Source: Cordilura impudica (lineage: Eukaryota > Arthropoda > Insecta > Diptera > Scathophagidae). From it: a stretch of 64,000 nucleotides of DNA. Each line of letters begins with the position of its first letter. The stretch's first letter is position 1. The notes beneath the pieces were generated by a model that saw nothing but the letters and a program-made list of their open reading frames with translations, was not told the DNA's origin and made no database searches. This document shows, piece by piece, positions 43,740-54,164 of this stretch. The DNA lies in contig OY821517.1 of assembly GCA_963682025.1 (NCBI GenBank), positions 295,931,344 to 295,995,343 on the forward strand, in the 5' to 3' direction. Position numbers and translations under genes: made by a program.

Positions 43740-44330
43740 AATTTTGAATATATCCGTGGCTGTGCGTGACTTTGCGTGACTATTTTAAAATTAATCTTTG
43801 GTCACAATTAGTCTATGGACAAGGTTTTAGATCGGTCGCATGAGGTGAAGTGAGGATTTGATCTCTCCGTGACTATGCGTGACTGTGCGTGAGTTAATAT
43901 TTTTTCACAGCAAGTTTATCGACCAAGTTTCAAATCGATCGGATAAGTGGAAATGTGTTTTAAATCACTCCGTAACTGTGCGTGACTATGCGTGACTATG
44001 TCAAAGTTAATATTTCTTAACAGCAAGTATACCGAACAATTTTCAGAATGATTGGATTAGGCCATGCGACCATGCGTGACTGCACGTGACTAAGCCAAAG
44101 TTAATCTTTTTTTCACAGCAAGTGTATGAACCAAGTTTCAGATGGATCGGTTGAGGGGAAATGATATTTAGATCACTCCGAGACTGTGCGTGACTATGCG
44201 TGACAGTGCGTGGCTACCCCAAAATTAATCTTTTTTTACAACAAAACTATGGGCCAAGTTTCAGATCAATTGTATAAGGGGGAATGGGGCTGACCCACGA
44301 CAGACAGACAGACAGACAGACAGAGAGTAT
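43740..44330 (+). repeat. ~125-bp tandem repeats with gtgcgtgac motif, then gaca microsatellite
   Basis: Four to five units, each with clusters of ctgtgcgtgactatgcgtga, then aaagttaatctttttt, cacagcaagt, and accaagtttcagatcgatcg with a gaggggaaatg tail. A pure cagacagacagacagacaga run closes it at 44299-44328. No coding content. Confidence 0.8.
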
Positions 44331-44479
44331 GAGTTAAAAGAAAGAATTTAAAAAGTGGAAAATTGCCATAATTTTAAGTTCATTGTCTATGAGTTTATTA
44401 ATTGAAATTATTTCCAGAATGTGTTGCTGTTGTTGTTGTTATTTTTAGTAATAACAGAACAAAATATATAAAAACAAAA

Positions 44480-45165
44480 AAGAGGACCCCTCCTGCTGGT
44501 ATAACAGCTAGTATTCATTTCGGCATTGATTCCTACAACTTGCATTTCCATGAAATGGAATTGCAACCCATTCCGCATGTATGTCATCCAAGAGGTTTTT
44601 TTTTAGGAATTGTTTTGCTTTCATATATACTAGCTGATTCCAGCCCTCGAAATTCGAGTGCAAATTCTAGGAAATTTAATTTTTTCATCAAAATCAGCAC
44701 AAAAAACAAACTCATTTTTATTACAAGCATTGTATAATTTTATGTATGTGTTAGTAGCAACTTTAAATGCCTAGCCTATTAATATTATAGATTTGTCATG
44801 ACAGACCCACATATTTTCAATTATAATTAAATCTGGGGACCGTGGTAGTACTTCCAATAAATAGGGACAGTTACAGAGGAGCCGCTCTTGTGCTACACAT
44901 GACTGATACTTGGAAAAAATCGCCTTTGATTTCGAATTTCTGCACATTGAATGTGACTTTTTTCTTTGAAATTTCGTCGATGTTGACATATATGTTAGTA
45001 ATACCTTCAATATTATTTAGATTTTCCATCACTTTCAGTCAAACAGCCTCAGCTTATAAACGATCCTCCAACATGCTTTACTCTTGGGGTAAAAATGTGA
45101 AGTTGCAGCTTTATGGCATTTCGCTGTCATGCGCTCTGCTTACCGTCTGACCCAAATAAATTTAA
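44480..45165 (-). pseudogene. Tc1-like transposase relic split by a Helitron
   Basis: On the minus strand: RVKHVGGSFIS-GCLTES (45110-45040), which matches the Tc1 VKHGGGSIMVWGC box; then LPRSPDLIIIENMWVC (44850-44800), the SPDLNPIENLW box near the last catalytic residue; after the Helitron the C-terminus reads DDIHAEWVAIP and then, in another frame, ESMPK-ILAVIPAGG (44600-44490), matching the usual EWNAIP...SMPRR..AVI tail. Stops and shifts everywhere. The stretch 45170-45460 may hold the decayed N-terminus (MARQK-like text). Confidence 0.75.
44630..44791 (-). mobile_element. short Helitron (family H2), 162 bp
   Basis: 5' TCTATAATATTAATAGGCTAG at 44791, 3' hairpin gcactcgaatttcgag then CTAG at 44630, flanked by A and T. 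Deleted internally relative to 19043. It sits inside the Tc1 relic, between its SPDLNPIENLW box and its C-terminus. Confidence 0.85.
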
Positions 45166-45651
45166 TTTATTTTGTCATCTATAAAAAATAGTAAGAAAAA
45201 CATACATATTTTTTAAAGTTTTTGACATGCTAAAAATCATATATGTATCTTGGATTCACATCGATACCCAGATATGCGATAACCATTTGGGCCATCTAAA
45301 ATATATGAAAATGCCTTCGTTTTGCTTTTCTTTGGCATATTTACTAGTCTTCTTTCTTTATCGAAGCGATGAATGATATACTGAACTCATCCTCAACTTA
45401 TATTTACAGTACAGTTTTATTACGAGCTGTCTAATTTCAACACTTTTGACGAGCCATCTTCACTAATTGCTTTATATAGCACATGATCAATGATATTTTT
45501 TCAATATTTGACATTCCTTCAAAAATTCACCAAATATAACAAAAAAAAAAAAAAAATATTACCAAATTACCAAATATAACAATTAGTGACTCACTTTAAT
45601 TGTGATGCACATATTTTCGTTGTGTGTTGTTTTTCATCAATTTATGATTTA
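45166..45651. other. unassigned, possible end of the Tc1 relic
   Basis: No intact frame. An A-run of 16 lies near 45541. Weak minus-strand text near 45440-45300 could be the N-terminal part of the Tc1 relic. Confidence 0.35.
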
Positions 45652-46172
45652 CTAGCAAAGCCCAGCACTCTAAATTCAAGTGAAAATTCTAGGAAATTTT
45701 ATTTTTTCATAAAATTTTTTTCTTTCAATGTTTTTTAAATCTAAATATGAATATAAAAACTTTATGAATTTTTAAATAAAATTCATTAAAGTTCATTATA
45801 AATATTTGATGAACACATAGAAGAAATGTAAATGCGATTGTTAATAAATAATTCTATAAGAGCCTAAAAGTATGCTAATCAATTTTAAGTAATACACAAT
45901 TCAACACAGGGCGATTAAAATATACTCTATTTTGAAACATCAGTAATAAATGCACAGGCGGTGTATTGTGAAGTGGCTAAAATTATGCATTATAAATATT
46001 TTATTTGATTTAATTTAATATATTTTTAACACGTATTATAAATAAGTTTTATCATTCGGCATTTCTCCTTCATATGATCTATAACTCTGCCAAATTTCAC
46101 ACTCATGCATGGGCGCATTTTGCATAAAAAGTGGTTGAAAGATTTACCTTCTTGCATTAATATATATATATG
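45652..46172 (-). mobile_element. non-autonomous Helitron (family H3), ~520 bp
   Basis: 3' end: hairpin-like cacttgaatttagagtg, then ctgggctttg and CTAG at 45652, next base T. Inner blocks ttctataagagcctaaaagt, atatttttaacacgtattat, tttctccttcatatgat and aaagatttaccttcttgc recur at 46268 and 61770. The 5' TC end falls in a ta repeat near 46172, so its exact base is unsure. Confidence 0.75.
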
Positions 46173-46267
46173 TAAGAATGCAGAAGTAGCAAAATGCATA
46201 GCATTAACACATGAATATTGGCTTTAGGAACCAGAAATAAAAAACTAATTATGTTCCAACATTATCA

Positions 46268-47110
46268 TCTATATATTAATACGTGAAGGTAAATTTTTAT
46301 TCCTTTTTAAGCAATATGCGGACATGGAGGAGTGTGAAAATTGGCACAGTTATTGTTCATATGGAGGAGAAGCTGAGAATGTCCTAAAAATATATTAAAT
46401 TAAATTAAAAAAAAAATATATATAATAATTCGTTACACCCTGTTAATGCGAATGATTAAAATTATATATCAGACGTTCTGTGTTGAATTGTGAATTGCTA
46501 AAATTGATTAACATACCTTTAGGCTCATTTAAATATTCATAAATTTTTTTTATATCTTATATATTAAATCTTATATATTAAAAGAATTTATGAATAAACT
46601 TTGCAATCAAGATTTTTTTCAATATTTTTCTGCTCTCAAACCTCTATAACTAGAGTTTTAATTAACGTAGGCTGTTGACATAGGTCTAAGAACACTCAGT
46701 GGATCAAGCTCCTTCTTTTGAGCTATTAACTGCTTAAATTCGTTGGGTTATGCGTGGAGAATCAACTTTACTTTTACTGTACGTTAACTTATCTTGGCAT
46801 ATTTTGGCATTACTGTACGTTAACCTCTCTTGGCAAATTCGTTGGGTTTGAGGAAAGTTATGCGTGGACAATCAACCTTACTTTTACTGTACGTTAACTT
46901 CTCTTGGCATATTTTGGCATTACTGTACGTTAACTTCTCTTGGCAAATTTTGGTATTATATTATAAAAATTAATATAATATAATATAATGCTGCGGAGCA
47001 GCAGGGGTCCTCTAGTATAGATTTAAAAAAACATTGGAAGACAAAAATTTAATGAAAACATAATATTTTCTAGAATTTTCACTCGAATTTCGAGTGCTGG
47101 GCTATACTAG
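46268..47110 (+). mobile_element. Helitron (family H3) carrying a second Helitron
   Basis: 5' end TCTATATATTAATACGTGAA after an A at 46267; 3' end cactcgaatttcgagtg, ctgggctata, CTAG at 47107-47110 followed by T. Own sequence is about 396 bp; the rest is the H1 Helitron at 46569-47015. Blocks gcaatatgcggacatgg and ttgaattgtgaattgct match the H3 copies at 45652 and 61770. Confidence 0.87.
46569..47015 (+). mobile_element. non-autonomous Helitron (family H1), nested, 447 bp
   Basis: 5' TCTTATATATTAAAAG (preceded by a second TCTTATATATTAAA, so the start could be 46555), 3' hairpin tgctgcggagcagca then CTAG at 47012-47015 and T. Relative to the copy at 14764 it has a ~97-bp tandem duplication: the block from attcgttgggtt through ttactgtacgttaac to cttggcaa occurs twice (46739 and 46836). 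Confidence 0.9.
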
Positions 47111-47211
47111 TTATAAACAATTTCTTAACAGAAGTTTTCTAAACAATGGTGGCTCACTTTGGGTCAAGTACTTTTTGTTCGTCTAGCTATTGATCTATTT
47201 GAATAGGGTTT

Positions 47212-47660
47212 TTCAATCAAAACTTTAACTTAAGAACGTTCTTCAGATGTAATATGTGTTCCTGTACGCATCAATACTTAGGACTTTTATTAAAGACTGA
47301 TGCCAATGTTTTTGAATTTTTGCATTTCATAATTTTTTTTTTCAAAAAAGTGCTAATGAATTGCAAAATTTTTATTTGTTTCTGAAAATTCTATTCATAC
47401 ATTATCTTTGATAAAAAAAACTGATTTTTTGAATACTTTTTTCAATCAAAACTTTAACTTAAGAACGTTCTTCAGATGTAATATGTGTTTCTGTACGCAT
47501 CAATACTTAGGACTTTTATTAAAGACTGATGCCAATGTTTTTGAATTTTTGCATTTCATATTGTTACTTTCATAAGTTACTTACGAATTGCTAATATTTT
47601 ATTTGTTTCTGAAAATTCTATTCATACATTATCTTTAATAAAAAAATACTGATTTTGCAA
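47212..47660 (+). repeat. ~228-bp tandem duplication
   Basis: tcaatcaaaactttaactta at 47213 and 47441; the next 120 bases are almost identical (one change near the start: tgttcc/tgtttc), then the units differ by small indels until ctattcatacattatcttt. Two units only; no coding content. Confidence 0.85.
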
Positions 47661-49174
47661 GTCAATTAAATGTGTTTATATTTCTATTTAAATATATTGT
47701 TAGTACCTCTTCTATCATGACTTTGAGCCACTGCACATATTAAAAAACAAATCAGTTAACCGTAAAATATAAATATAAAAGCTTATGTCTATTTAAGTTT
47801 AGCTATTATTGAAATTTTTGAAAGAAATGTTATCGTAATTTGTTATAGAGTTAATTTGGCCACAACACTGTTATACAAAACTCAGTCGTCTAGCCAGCCA
47901 CTAGACAGGATTTAAGGTGGTATAACACGATTTTCCAAATAAACTGAAATGCATATATTCTATCTGTGGGTAGTTCCATGCAAAAGTCAACCTTTGGTCC
48001 AATTTTAAAATTTTAATTTAAATAATTTTTATTGATACCATTTCAAAGGAAAAGGCATGCAAATATATCAATAGTTTGTTAGATGTATTTTTGGATATTT
48101 TTATATCCCCTATTTTTCCAGTAAGAAAGGAAAATAGTAGTTTTGTAAAAAAAAACCGTGTCATATCTGCCACATTACAAAATATCTCTTTTAACTATAA
48201 ATTATTTTAGAATTCATGTTTTTTATATCTATAATATTACTAGGCTAGGCGATTTCTTGTGATCGATGTTTTGATTTTGCAAATTGAAAAAAAAAATGAG
48301 GAAATGGGCCATGTAGATAGCCAAAAGACTCATATAGAAAATGAGAAATTACAACTCGAAAGCCACTATAGGCAACTTTGAGGTGTTAAACAATTATATA
48401 TACAGCTCGTTGATATTCTTGTAATCTTTTTTTCAAAATTTTCTTGTAATATTTTTCTAAATTTTATTTATGGCCAGCTATAAGATCCTTTTCCAATACG
48501 AATTTTAGGTGAGTTTTGGTACATTTTTACTTTAAAAACACCAAAAATTATACTGCAGATGGTATACGATGATTTTTAGCAGATTTTATGGACTGGATAA
48601 CTTTAAACTGTAACAGATTTTTGAACATTTTAATATAGTCAATTAACTAGTTTGCTTCTTCTAAACCCACTTCAAATTATATTCCAACCTGCATTGTTTG
48701 TTATTCAATTATTGTGGCAATTTGGCTTTTAGTATTAACTTATTTATCATGCATAAATGTGTTCAATAAGGATCCTTGTTTATTTGTGGTATTCATAGAA
48801 AGACTGTACATGACAATGTCGTAGTCTGATGCATTAAATTAACTTTAGCAGAAATGTGAAACCTTTAAAAGCATAACCAGAGCATTACAAAATTTTGTGC
48901 TCTAGACATTAATGTTAAAAAATTTTTATATTTCTTTCATTGGTAGATAAGTATTAGCAAGAAGCGATACCAACTTGGTGCTTTTCGCGCCAAAATTAAC
49001 ATCTTGAGACGGCCCAAAAAGCGCAATTTTCCGTGTAGCGCTAAATAGCATTTTTGGGCTACAACAGTTCAAATTAACAAAAATTTTTAAGATTTTATTA
49101 ATTGTGTTGTGTAATTGTTTGGTTTTAGGTCATAAATAATGAAATAAAAGAAATTAAGAACCAAGAAGTTTTTT
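47661..49174. other. AT-rich sequence with one Helitron 5'-end fragment
   Basis: At 48228-48275 the text TCTATAATATTACTAGGCTA then gcgatttcttgtgatcgatg matches the 5' end of Helitron family H2, without a 3' end. Near 48296-48380 a short peptide-like stretch (NEKLQLESHYRQL) may be a coiled-coil relic. Otherwise nothing recognised. Confidence 0.5.
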
Positions 49175-49210
49175 ATATTTTATTTTTATTTCGCTGATTT
49201 GATTCCGATA

Positions 49211-49240
49211 TTTCGATCTGCTTCGCAGATCATCTTCTGG
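49211..49240 (-). ncRNA. possible hammerhead-like motif in Penelope end
   Basis: Minus strand: cagaaga, then stem-loop gatctgc-gaa-gcagatc, then gaaa and tatcgg. Penelope terminal regions are known to carry hammerhead ribozyme cores (CUGANGA - stem - GAAA). Here the first box has A in place of U, so activity is doubtful. Confidence 0.35.
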
Positions 49241-49350
49241 GAACTGACAAAGATACATATAAAATAACAATAATAATATTACTAATAAATCACAATAAAT
49301 GCACAAAATATTTTTATAATAACAATAAGAATTACATTTTGAAATTTTAA

Positions 49351-49995
49351 TTAGGTTGTTGCGTTGAGTTGAAAAACTTCTTCTCCTTTTGCAAGTTTAT
49401 TACCAACTAATCTCTGTTTTGATCGTTTGTATTTATCTATTGTGTGTCTGTATATTTGTGCACATCTTTCCGCATCAGTTTTGTAATTTAATCTCTTATG
49501 CGATGGTACGTCAATTATATGTAACATTTCTAACATGTATCTCTTGGAGTAATTATTCTCTTCTTGTAACACTCTTACTTCTTTGAAATTTGGTATATGT
49601 CCAGTTTTAGTAGAGTGGGCCGCTAAGGCAGTTTTTTGTTCTATTGGCTTGTCGAGTGCTTTGTGATCCGATTTGTGTGAAGAAATTCTAGTCTTAAGTT
49701 TAGTTTTTGATGTCCCAACATATACTTTGTCGCATACGTTGGTACCGTCACCGTTGCAGCTAATCTCGTAGATTAAATTTGATTTTTCCTCGTTTTCTAT
49801 CTTCGTTTTTGTTTTGCTAAATAATGTGTTTACCGTATTATGAGTTTTCAGCGTTAATTGGTACTTTTGTTTGTTATATGTGTCAGAATTTTTGAATCTT
49901 TCGGATAGTCCGGGTACATAAGCTATAGTTTTGTAAATTTTTGGTGATGTTTGTTTTTTCGTGTAATTATAGTTTTTCGATGTGACGTGTTCCAA
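49351..49995 (-). CDS. GIY-YIG endonuclease domain of the Penelope-like element
   Basis: C-terminal part of the Penelope polyprotein, 214 codons. Residues about 95-180 are the Uri/GIY-YIG nuclease: a CDKVYVGTSKTKLKTRIS stretch with the YVG strand and catalytic Arg, HKSDH, then KTALAAHSTKTGH, and a glutamate in YMLEMLHII that would be the metal ligand. It ends in KRSKQRLVGNKLAKGEEV. In active elements it nicks DNA for target priming. Separated from the RT part by a break near 50000; the ATG shown is an internal Met. Element is truncated, so no active product is expected. Confidence 0.8.
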   Translation of the reverse strand: MEHVTSKNYNYTKKQTSPKIYKTIAYVPGLSERFKNSDTYNKQKYQLTLKTHNTVNTLFSKTKTKIENEEKSNLIYEISCNGDGTNVCDKVYVGTSKTKLKTRISSHKSDHKALDKPIEQKTALAAHSTKTGHIPNFKEVRVLQEENNYSKRYMLEMLHIIDVPSHKRLNYKTDAERCAQIYRHTIDKYKRSKQRLVGNKLAKGEEVFQLNATT

Positions 49996-50206
49996 TAAGT
50001 CGTCAATGGTTTTATTGGGGAACTCATTCTTCCTAAGTATATCTATAATTTTAATTTATTTTTATGGTGAAATTCATCGGTACTTATTCCCAAAACTCTT
50101 CTTATAAAATTCGTCGCAGTGTTAATAATGATTCTTCTGGGGTGTTTTGAATAAAAATTAATCAGTCTTCCAGATGATGTTGGTTTTTGGTACCAATCTA
50201 ATTTAA

Positions 50207-52076
50207 CCGTACGATTCATAACCAGCAAAACTCCTTTAATTTCATAACCAAGGTACCCGGGTACCCGAAGTAGGTTGTTTTGCGTTTATTGAAATAAAAT
50301 AATATTTTCCTGTAAATATTTTTGTTGTTGATTATATTTTGCTTTCTCAACTGTACAAATTTGATATTTGGAAAAAAAACTGGTTTCTGTTCGTATATAA
50401 GTACCTAAAGCGACACAAGTAGGCAGAATGATTTTGATGGCTGGCACAAATCATTCTAATGACGAAAACGCAAGAGATTTGTGGACGTCACAGGCTCACC
50501 CAATATTCCGCGCCACCATGGGAATAAACGGGTTTTTCGATTTGCTGCGTTTTATGCGGTTTGACGACCCCAGAACACGGGTAGAGCGGCAGCGTCAAGA
50601 CAAAGCGGCGCCAATTCGCGATATTTGGATAATGCTCAATGCAAATCTTGCCAGATATTATGTGCCATCAGAATATTTGACCATTGATGAACAATTATAT
50701 CCATACCGTGGTAGAACCAAATTCACCCAATATATACCCTCGAAGCCAGCAAAATATGGCATAAAAGTATGGTGGATTTGCGATGCCAAAAACTCATATC
50801 CACTTCATGGCCAAATATATACTGGCAAACAAGAAACTGGTCGTGAAGTTGGTGTTGGCGAAAGAGTGGTGAGAGATTTAGTTGGGCCATACTACGGTAG
50901 CGGACGAAATATAACAATGGATAATTTTTTTACGACGCCGCCGTTGGCTAGGCAACGAAAAGTAGAAAAGCTCAGCATTGTGGGTACACTCCGCCGCAAC
51001 AAAGCTTACATCCCTGCGGAGATGAAAGAAGACAAAAAAAAAAAAGACGTTGGTTCAAGTTTATTTGGCTTCTACGACAACGTAACACTGCTCTCATATA
51101 AGCAGCGGAAGTCCAACTCGGTCATCCTTCTTTCTAGTATGCATGATGATGCACAAATTGACGAGAATGGGAAACCAGAAATTATAAATTTTTATAACCA
51201 AACAAAAGGTGGGGTGGACGTAATGGACCAAACGCTCCAAGAATACACGACCCAGCGACAAACAAGAATATGGCCGATGGCATTTTTCTATTACATCATT
51301 GATGTGAGCGCATTTGCATCACACATCATATATTATGGAAATAATCCAACTGCACGATACACCACGACGCGCAGGAAGAATTTCCTGCGTCAACTGGCAG
51401 AAAACCTGTGCATTCCTGTTATAGAAAATAGAATTTCAAATGTGCAAAGCGTGCGCCAATTTTCAACAAAAAATTCAATTGAAAGCATCATCGGAAGGCC
51501 GTTGGAGAGTGTGCTTTGTGCTGCAGGTCCGTCAACATCTCCGTCAGCACGACAAAGGGGCAGAAAAGTACATACGGGTGTGTGCTACATGTGCAACCTT
51601 CTTCCAAATAAGCGCAGAAGAAAAACTAGAAAAAATTGCAGCATATGTAGCACGCCGATATGCGATGAGCACGCCATAACAATTACTAAATGCTACAATT
51701 GCCACAATAACAACGATAGTGATTCGGATGAATTATAATATAATATATATAAAATATGAAAAAATAAATAAAAAAGACATTTATTTCCAATAAAAACAAC
51801 ACAAAAAAACGTTTTTTCATTTACATGTCAGGCATTTACATAGGAATTGCATTAGGGCACCCGGGGACCCCGGTTGTGTGTTTATGGGGGTAAAACATTT
51901 AAAATCATTTTTTAAAGAAAATATTGAAAATATTTTGAATTTTTTCGTATTTAAATCTTAGTTTAGCCAAAATCTCTCATGATTCGGAGTTTTATGTCCA
52001 TATCTCAAAAATTATAGGCACAGCAGCACTTTAAAGTCAAAAAAGGTACACGGGTACCCGGTTATGAATCGTAGGG
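50207..52076 (+). mobile_element. piggyBac-like transposon, 1870 bp
   Basis: Terminal inverted repeats: left ccgtacgattcataacc at 50207, right complement ggttatgaatcgtaggg ending 52076. Both ends are flanked by ttaa (50203-50206, 52077-52080), the invariable piggyBac target. The subterminal gtacccgggtaccc at 50261-50275 and cgggtacccgg near 52051 form a second matching pair. Removing the element with one ttaa restores the Penelope RT frame (GNLL-KLDWYQKP), so the edges are exact. Carries one transposase gene, N-terminally truncated. Confidence 0.95.
50428..51738 (+). CDS. piggyBac-like transposase, N-terminally shortened
   Basis: 436 codons without stops. DDE-type (DDE_Tnp_1_7) catalytic domain: LTIDEQLYPYRGR (first Asp, about residue 105), TQYIPSKPAKYGIKVWWICD, NITMDNFFTTPPLA (second Asp, about 180), and TKGGVDVMDQTLQEYT (third/extra Asp, about 273). 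The C-terminus has a Cys-rich zinc-binding domain: CYMCNLL, CSICSTPICDEHAI, CYNCHNNN. The enzyme excises and inserts at TTAA. The usual ~570-600-residue family length and the missing N-terminal domain show that about 100-150 residues are absent; the ATG at 50428 is the first Met in frame, and the region 50280-50427 has no extending frame. Polyadenylation-like aataaa follows at about 51765. Confidence 0.9.
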   Translation: MILMAGTNHSNDENARDLWTSQAHPIFRATMGINGFFDLLRFMRFDDPRTRVERQRQDKAAPIRDIWIMLNANLARYYVPSEYLTIDEQLYPYRGRTKFTQYIPSKPAKYGIKVWWICDAKNSYPLHGQIYTGKQETGREVGVGERVVRDLVGPYYGSGRNITMDNFFTTPPLARQRKVEKLSIVGTLRRNKAYIPAEMKEDKKKKDVGSSLFGFYDNVTLLSYKQRKSNSVILLSSMHDDAQIDENGKPEIINFYNQTKGGVDVMDQTLQEYTTQRQTRIWPMAFFYYIIDVSAFASHIIYYGNNPTARYTTTRRKNFLRQLAENLCIPVIENRISNVQSVRQFSTKNSIESIIGRPLESVLCAAGPSTSPSARQRGRKVHTGVCYMCNLLPNKRRRKTRKNCSICSTPICDEHAITITKCYNCHNNNDSDSDEL

Positions 52077-52639
52077 TTAAGCAAGTTTCCTTGTCTAATA
52101 ACTATCGCATCTAAATATGATAGTTTGTTACCACTTTCCTTTTCAATCGTAGATTGTATTTGTCTGTTAAAAGAGTTTAAAACTTTTAAGGTGCTATCTA
52201 CTTCGTGAATTTTTAATATTCCAAACAAATCATCAACATATTTTGTAAATTTTCTTGGTTTTATTTTCATTATATCTATCGAAAAATTCAGTAGTTCCTC
52301 CATTACGATGTCTGCTATTACAGGTGAGACAGGTGATCCCATAGGCATTCCCTTACGTTGTTCATATATTCTGTCGTCATATTTAAAATATCGTGTATCT
52401 CTTATACAGAAAGTCAAGATGTCCATGAATAATTGTTTAGGTATTTTAGTGTACTTCTCCAAAGTATTCCATTTACCCTCAATAGTCCTCAGTGCTAGGT
52501 TTAGAGGAATGCTGGGGAATAGTGATACTACGTCAAACGATATAAGTACTTCGTCTTCTTCGATATTTGTGCCATTAATCCGAGATTTAAAGTCAATTGC
52601 ATCCTTAACGTTATATTCCGAATCTTTTGTCAGATTTTA

Positions 52640-53390
52640 TTAATTTTTAAAAATGAAATCAGAAATCGAAGACTACGTTTTTTTTTTTTTTTGAATTTTG
52701 AAATTTCGTTATAGATACATTAATGACATTTCCATCAAACACTGAACCCGAAAAAATATAAAAACAGAACATGTTAAATAGAGACTAAAAATGTGAAAGT
52801 AATGGTGTGCTAACTACAAATCTCTGTGGAATATTTGAACTAAAATTAATTTGGATCATACATGAAAATTTTCCACGTATTTTTTATATATTTTTGTTAC
52901 TCACATACACTTCATTTCATTCCAATTTAGCGCCTTTTAACATTTTTTGATACACTGTTTAGTGCTTTTTGTTTGAAACAAGTTGACATCGCTATTAGCA
53001 AGGTCTGATTTAGCAGGGCTATGCAAGAGCTAAAACTTTTTATTATACTAATCGACTCAGATTTACTATATATCCCTCTGCCTCTAAACGTTTTTACCAA
53101 ACTACAGGTCGCGAATATAAAATTGGAGATATTCAGACATAGCTCCGACAGAAATATCACCATCGAGTTAATTTTTTAATTAACATTTTCATCAAAAAAC
53201 AATTCACTTAAGCTATTTTTTGCAGTAGTAGCAGTCTGAGGGTGGATTGCTCTTGTATGGGAATACTTTTCTTACGAATTTGTCTTCGACACTAATCGGG
53301 ATATGTTCAGAGAGATCTTAAATAACTATATGTGAAAATTAGGCCCGAACGGAGTTCGTCTTCAGAACATTTTGAAAATAATCTTAAATT
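52640..53390. other. AT-rich, with a small family A fragment
   Basis: A T-run at 52679-52693. Positions about 53041-53165 (actaatcgactcagattta, aaactacaggtcgcgaatat) match family A in reverse. Nothing else recognised; the minus frame 52927-53163 is a by-product. Confidence 0.45.
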
Positions 53391-53393
53391 AAA

Positions 53394-54122
53394 ACAAGTA
53401 AGATAATTATAGTCGGTCTCAACCGACTATATGACACCCTATACCATGAGTTTATTGAAAGGGTCTTAGGTCCAACTAATTTTATATAGAAAATAAGCAT
53501 AAACGAAATTTGAGTGGCATTGTTATTAATTTTTGTTTTGCCTTCAGATGCTATATTTATACGGGGACTGGGTCGGAAATTGGAACTTTCCTGACCATAT
53601 TTGGTAAGGTCACTTATTTTAGACAAAAACATATACAAAACAAATTTGAGAAAAATCTGTGCAATATTTTTCTTTTTTGGTAGAATTAAGTGAAGATCGG
53701 GAATCAGTTTCATATGGGGGCTATGACGGAGTATTATTTTATGGAGATTATTTTATTCTTAATTATTATGCATGTAATAAACATACACAAATCCAATTTG
53801 ACCGAGATCTATATGAAAATTTGAATGTTATGGCAATTTGTACGGGGACTAGGTCTGAACACAAACCAATTTTCACCAATTCACCAATAGGGTTCATCAT
53901 ATGGCCGATGGAAGCTGATATACTAAATTTGATCAAAATATATTCATATTTGCGATCTGTAGTTTGATTACAAGGTTAACAGGGGCGGACGGATGGACAT
54001 CGCTAAATCGACTCAGAAAGTGATTCTGGGTCGATCGGTATAATAAAAGATGGGTCTGGGTCAAATATTCTTGGTAGTTACAAACATCAGCACCTGACCA
54101 TATAGTGGTACAGGGTATAATA
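53394..54122 (+). repeat. family A repeat, near full length
   Basis: agtcggtctcaaccgactat, ataccatgagttta, ttaagtgaagatcgggaatc, ttgaccgagatctatatg, cggacggatggacatcgct, ggtacagggtata. The centre of the palindrome has changed (tctcaa). Confidence 0.8.
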
Positions 54123-54164
54123 AGTGTATATATTTTTTCTGTTCTCAGATCGAAGGGTATTAAA

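Larger units (their letters stand above)
49175..52634 (-). mobile_element. Penelope-like element, 5'-truncated, split by piggyBac-like insertion
   Basis: Penelope-type retroelement with the reverse transcriptase at 52634-52081 (NVKDAIDFKSRI, ISFDVVSLFPSIPLNLAL, GMPMGSPVSPVIADIVMEE, FTKYVDDLFGIL, KLSYLDAIVIRQGN), continuing beyond the insertion at 50206 as KLDWYQKPTSSGRLINFYS and IINTATNFIRRVLGI, and the GIY-YIG endonuclease at 49995-49351. Target of 5' truncation near 52634. The 3' region 49175-49350 contains the hairpin gatctgcttcgcagatc of the terminal region. Without the insertion the frame is nearly whole but has a shift or stop near 50043-49995. Confidence 0.9.
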
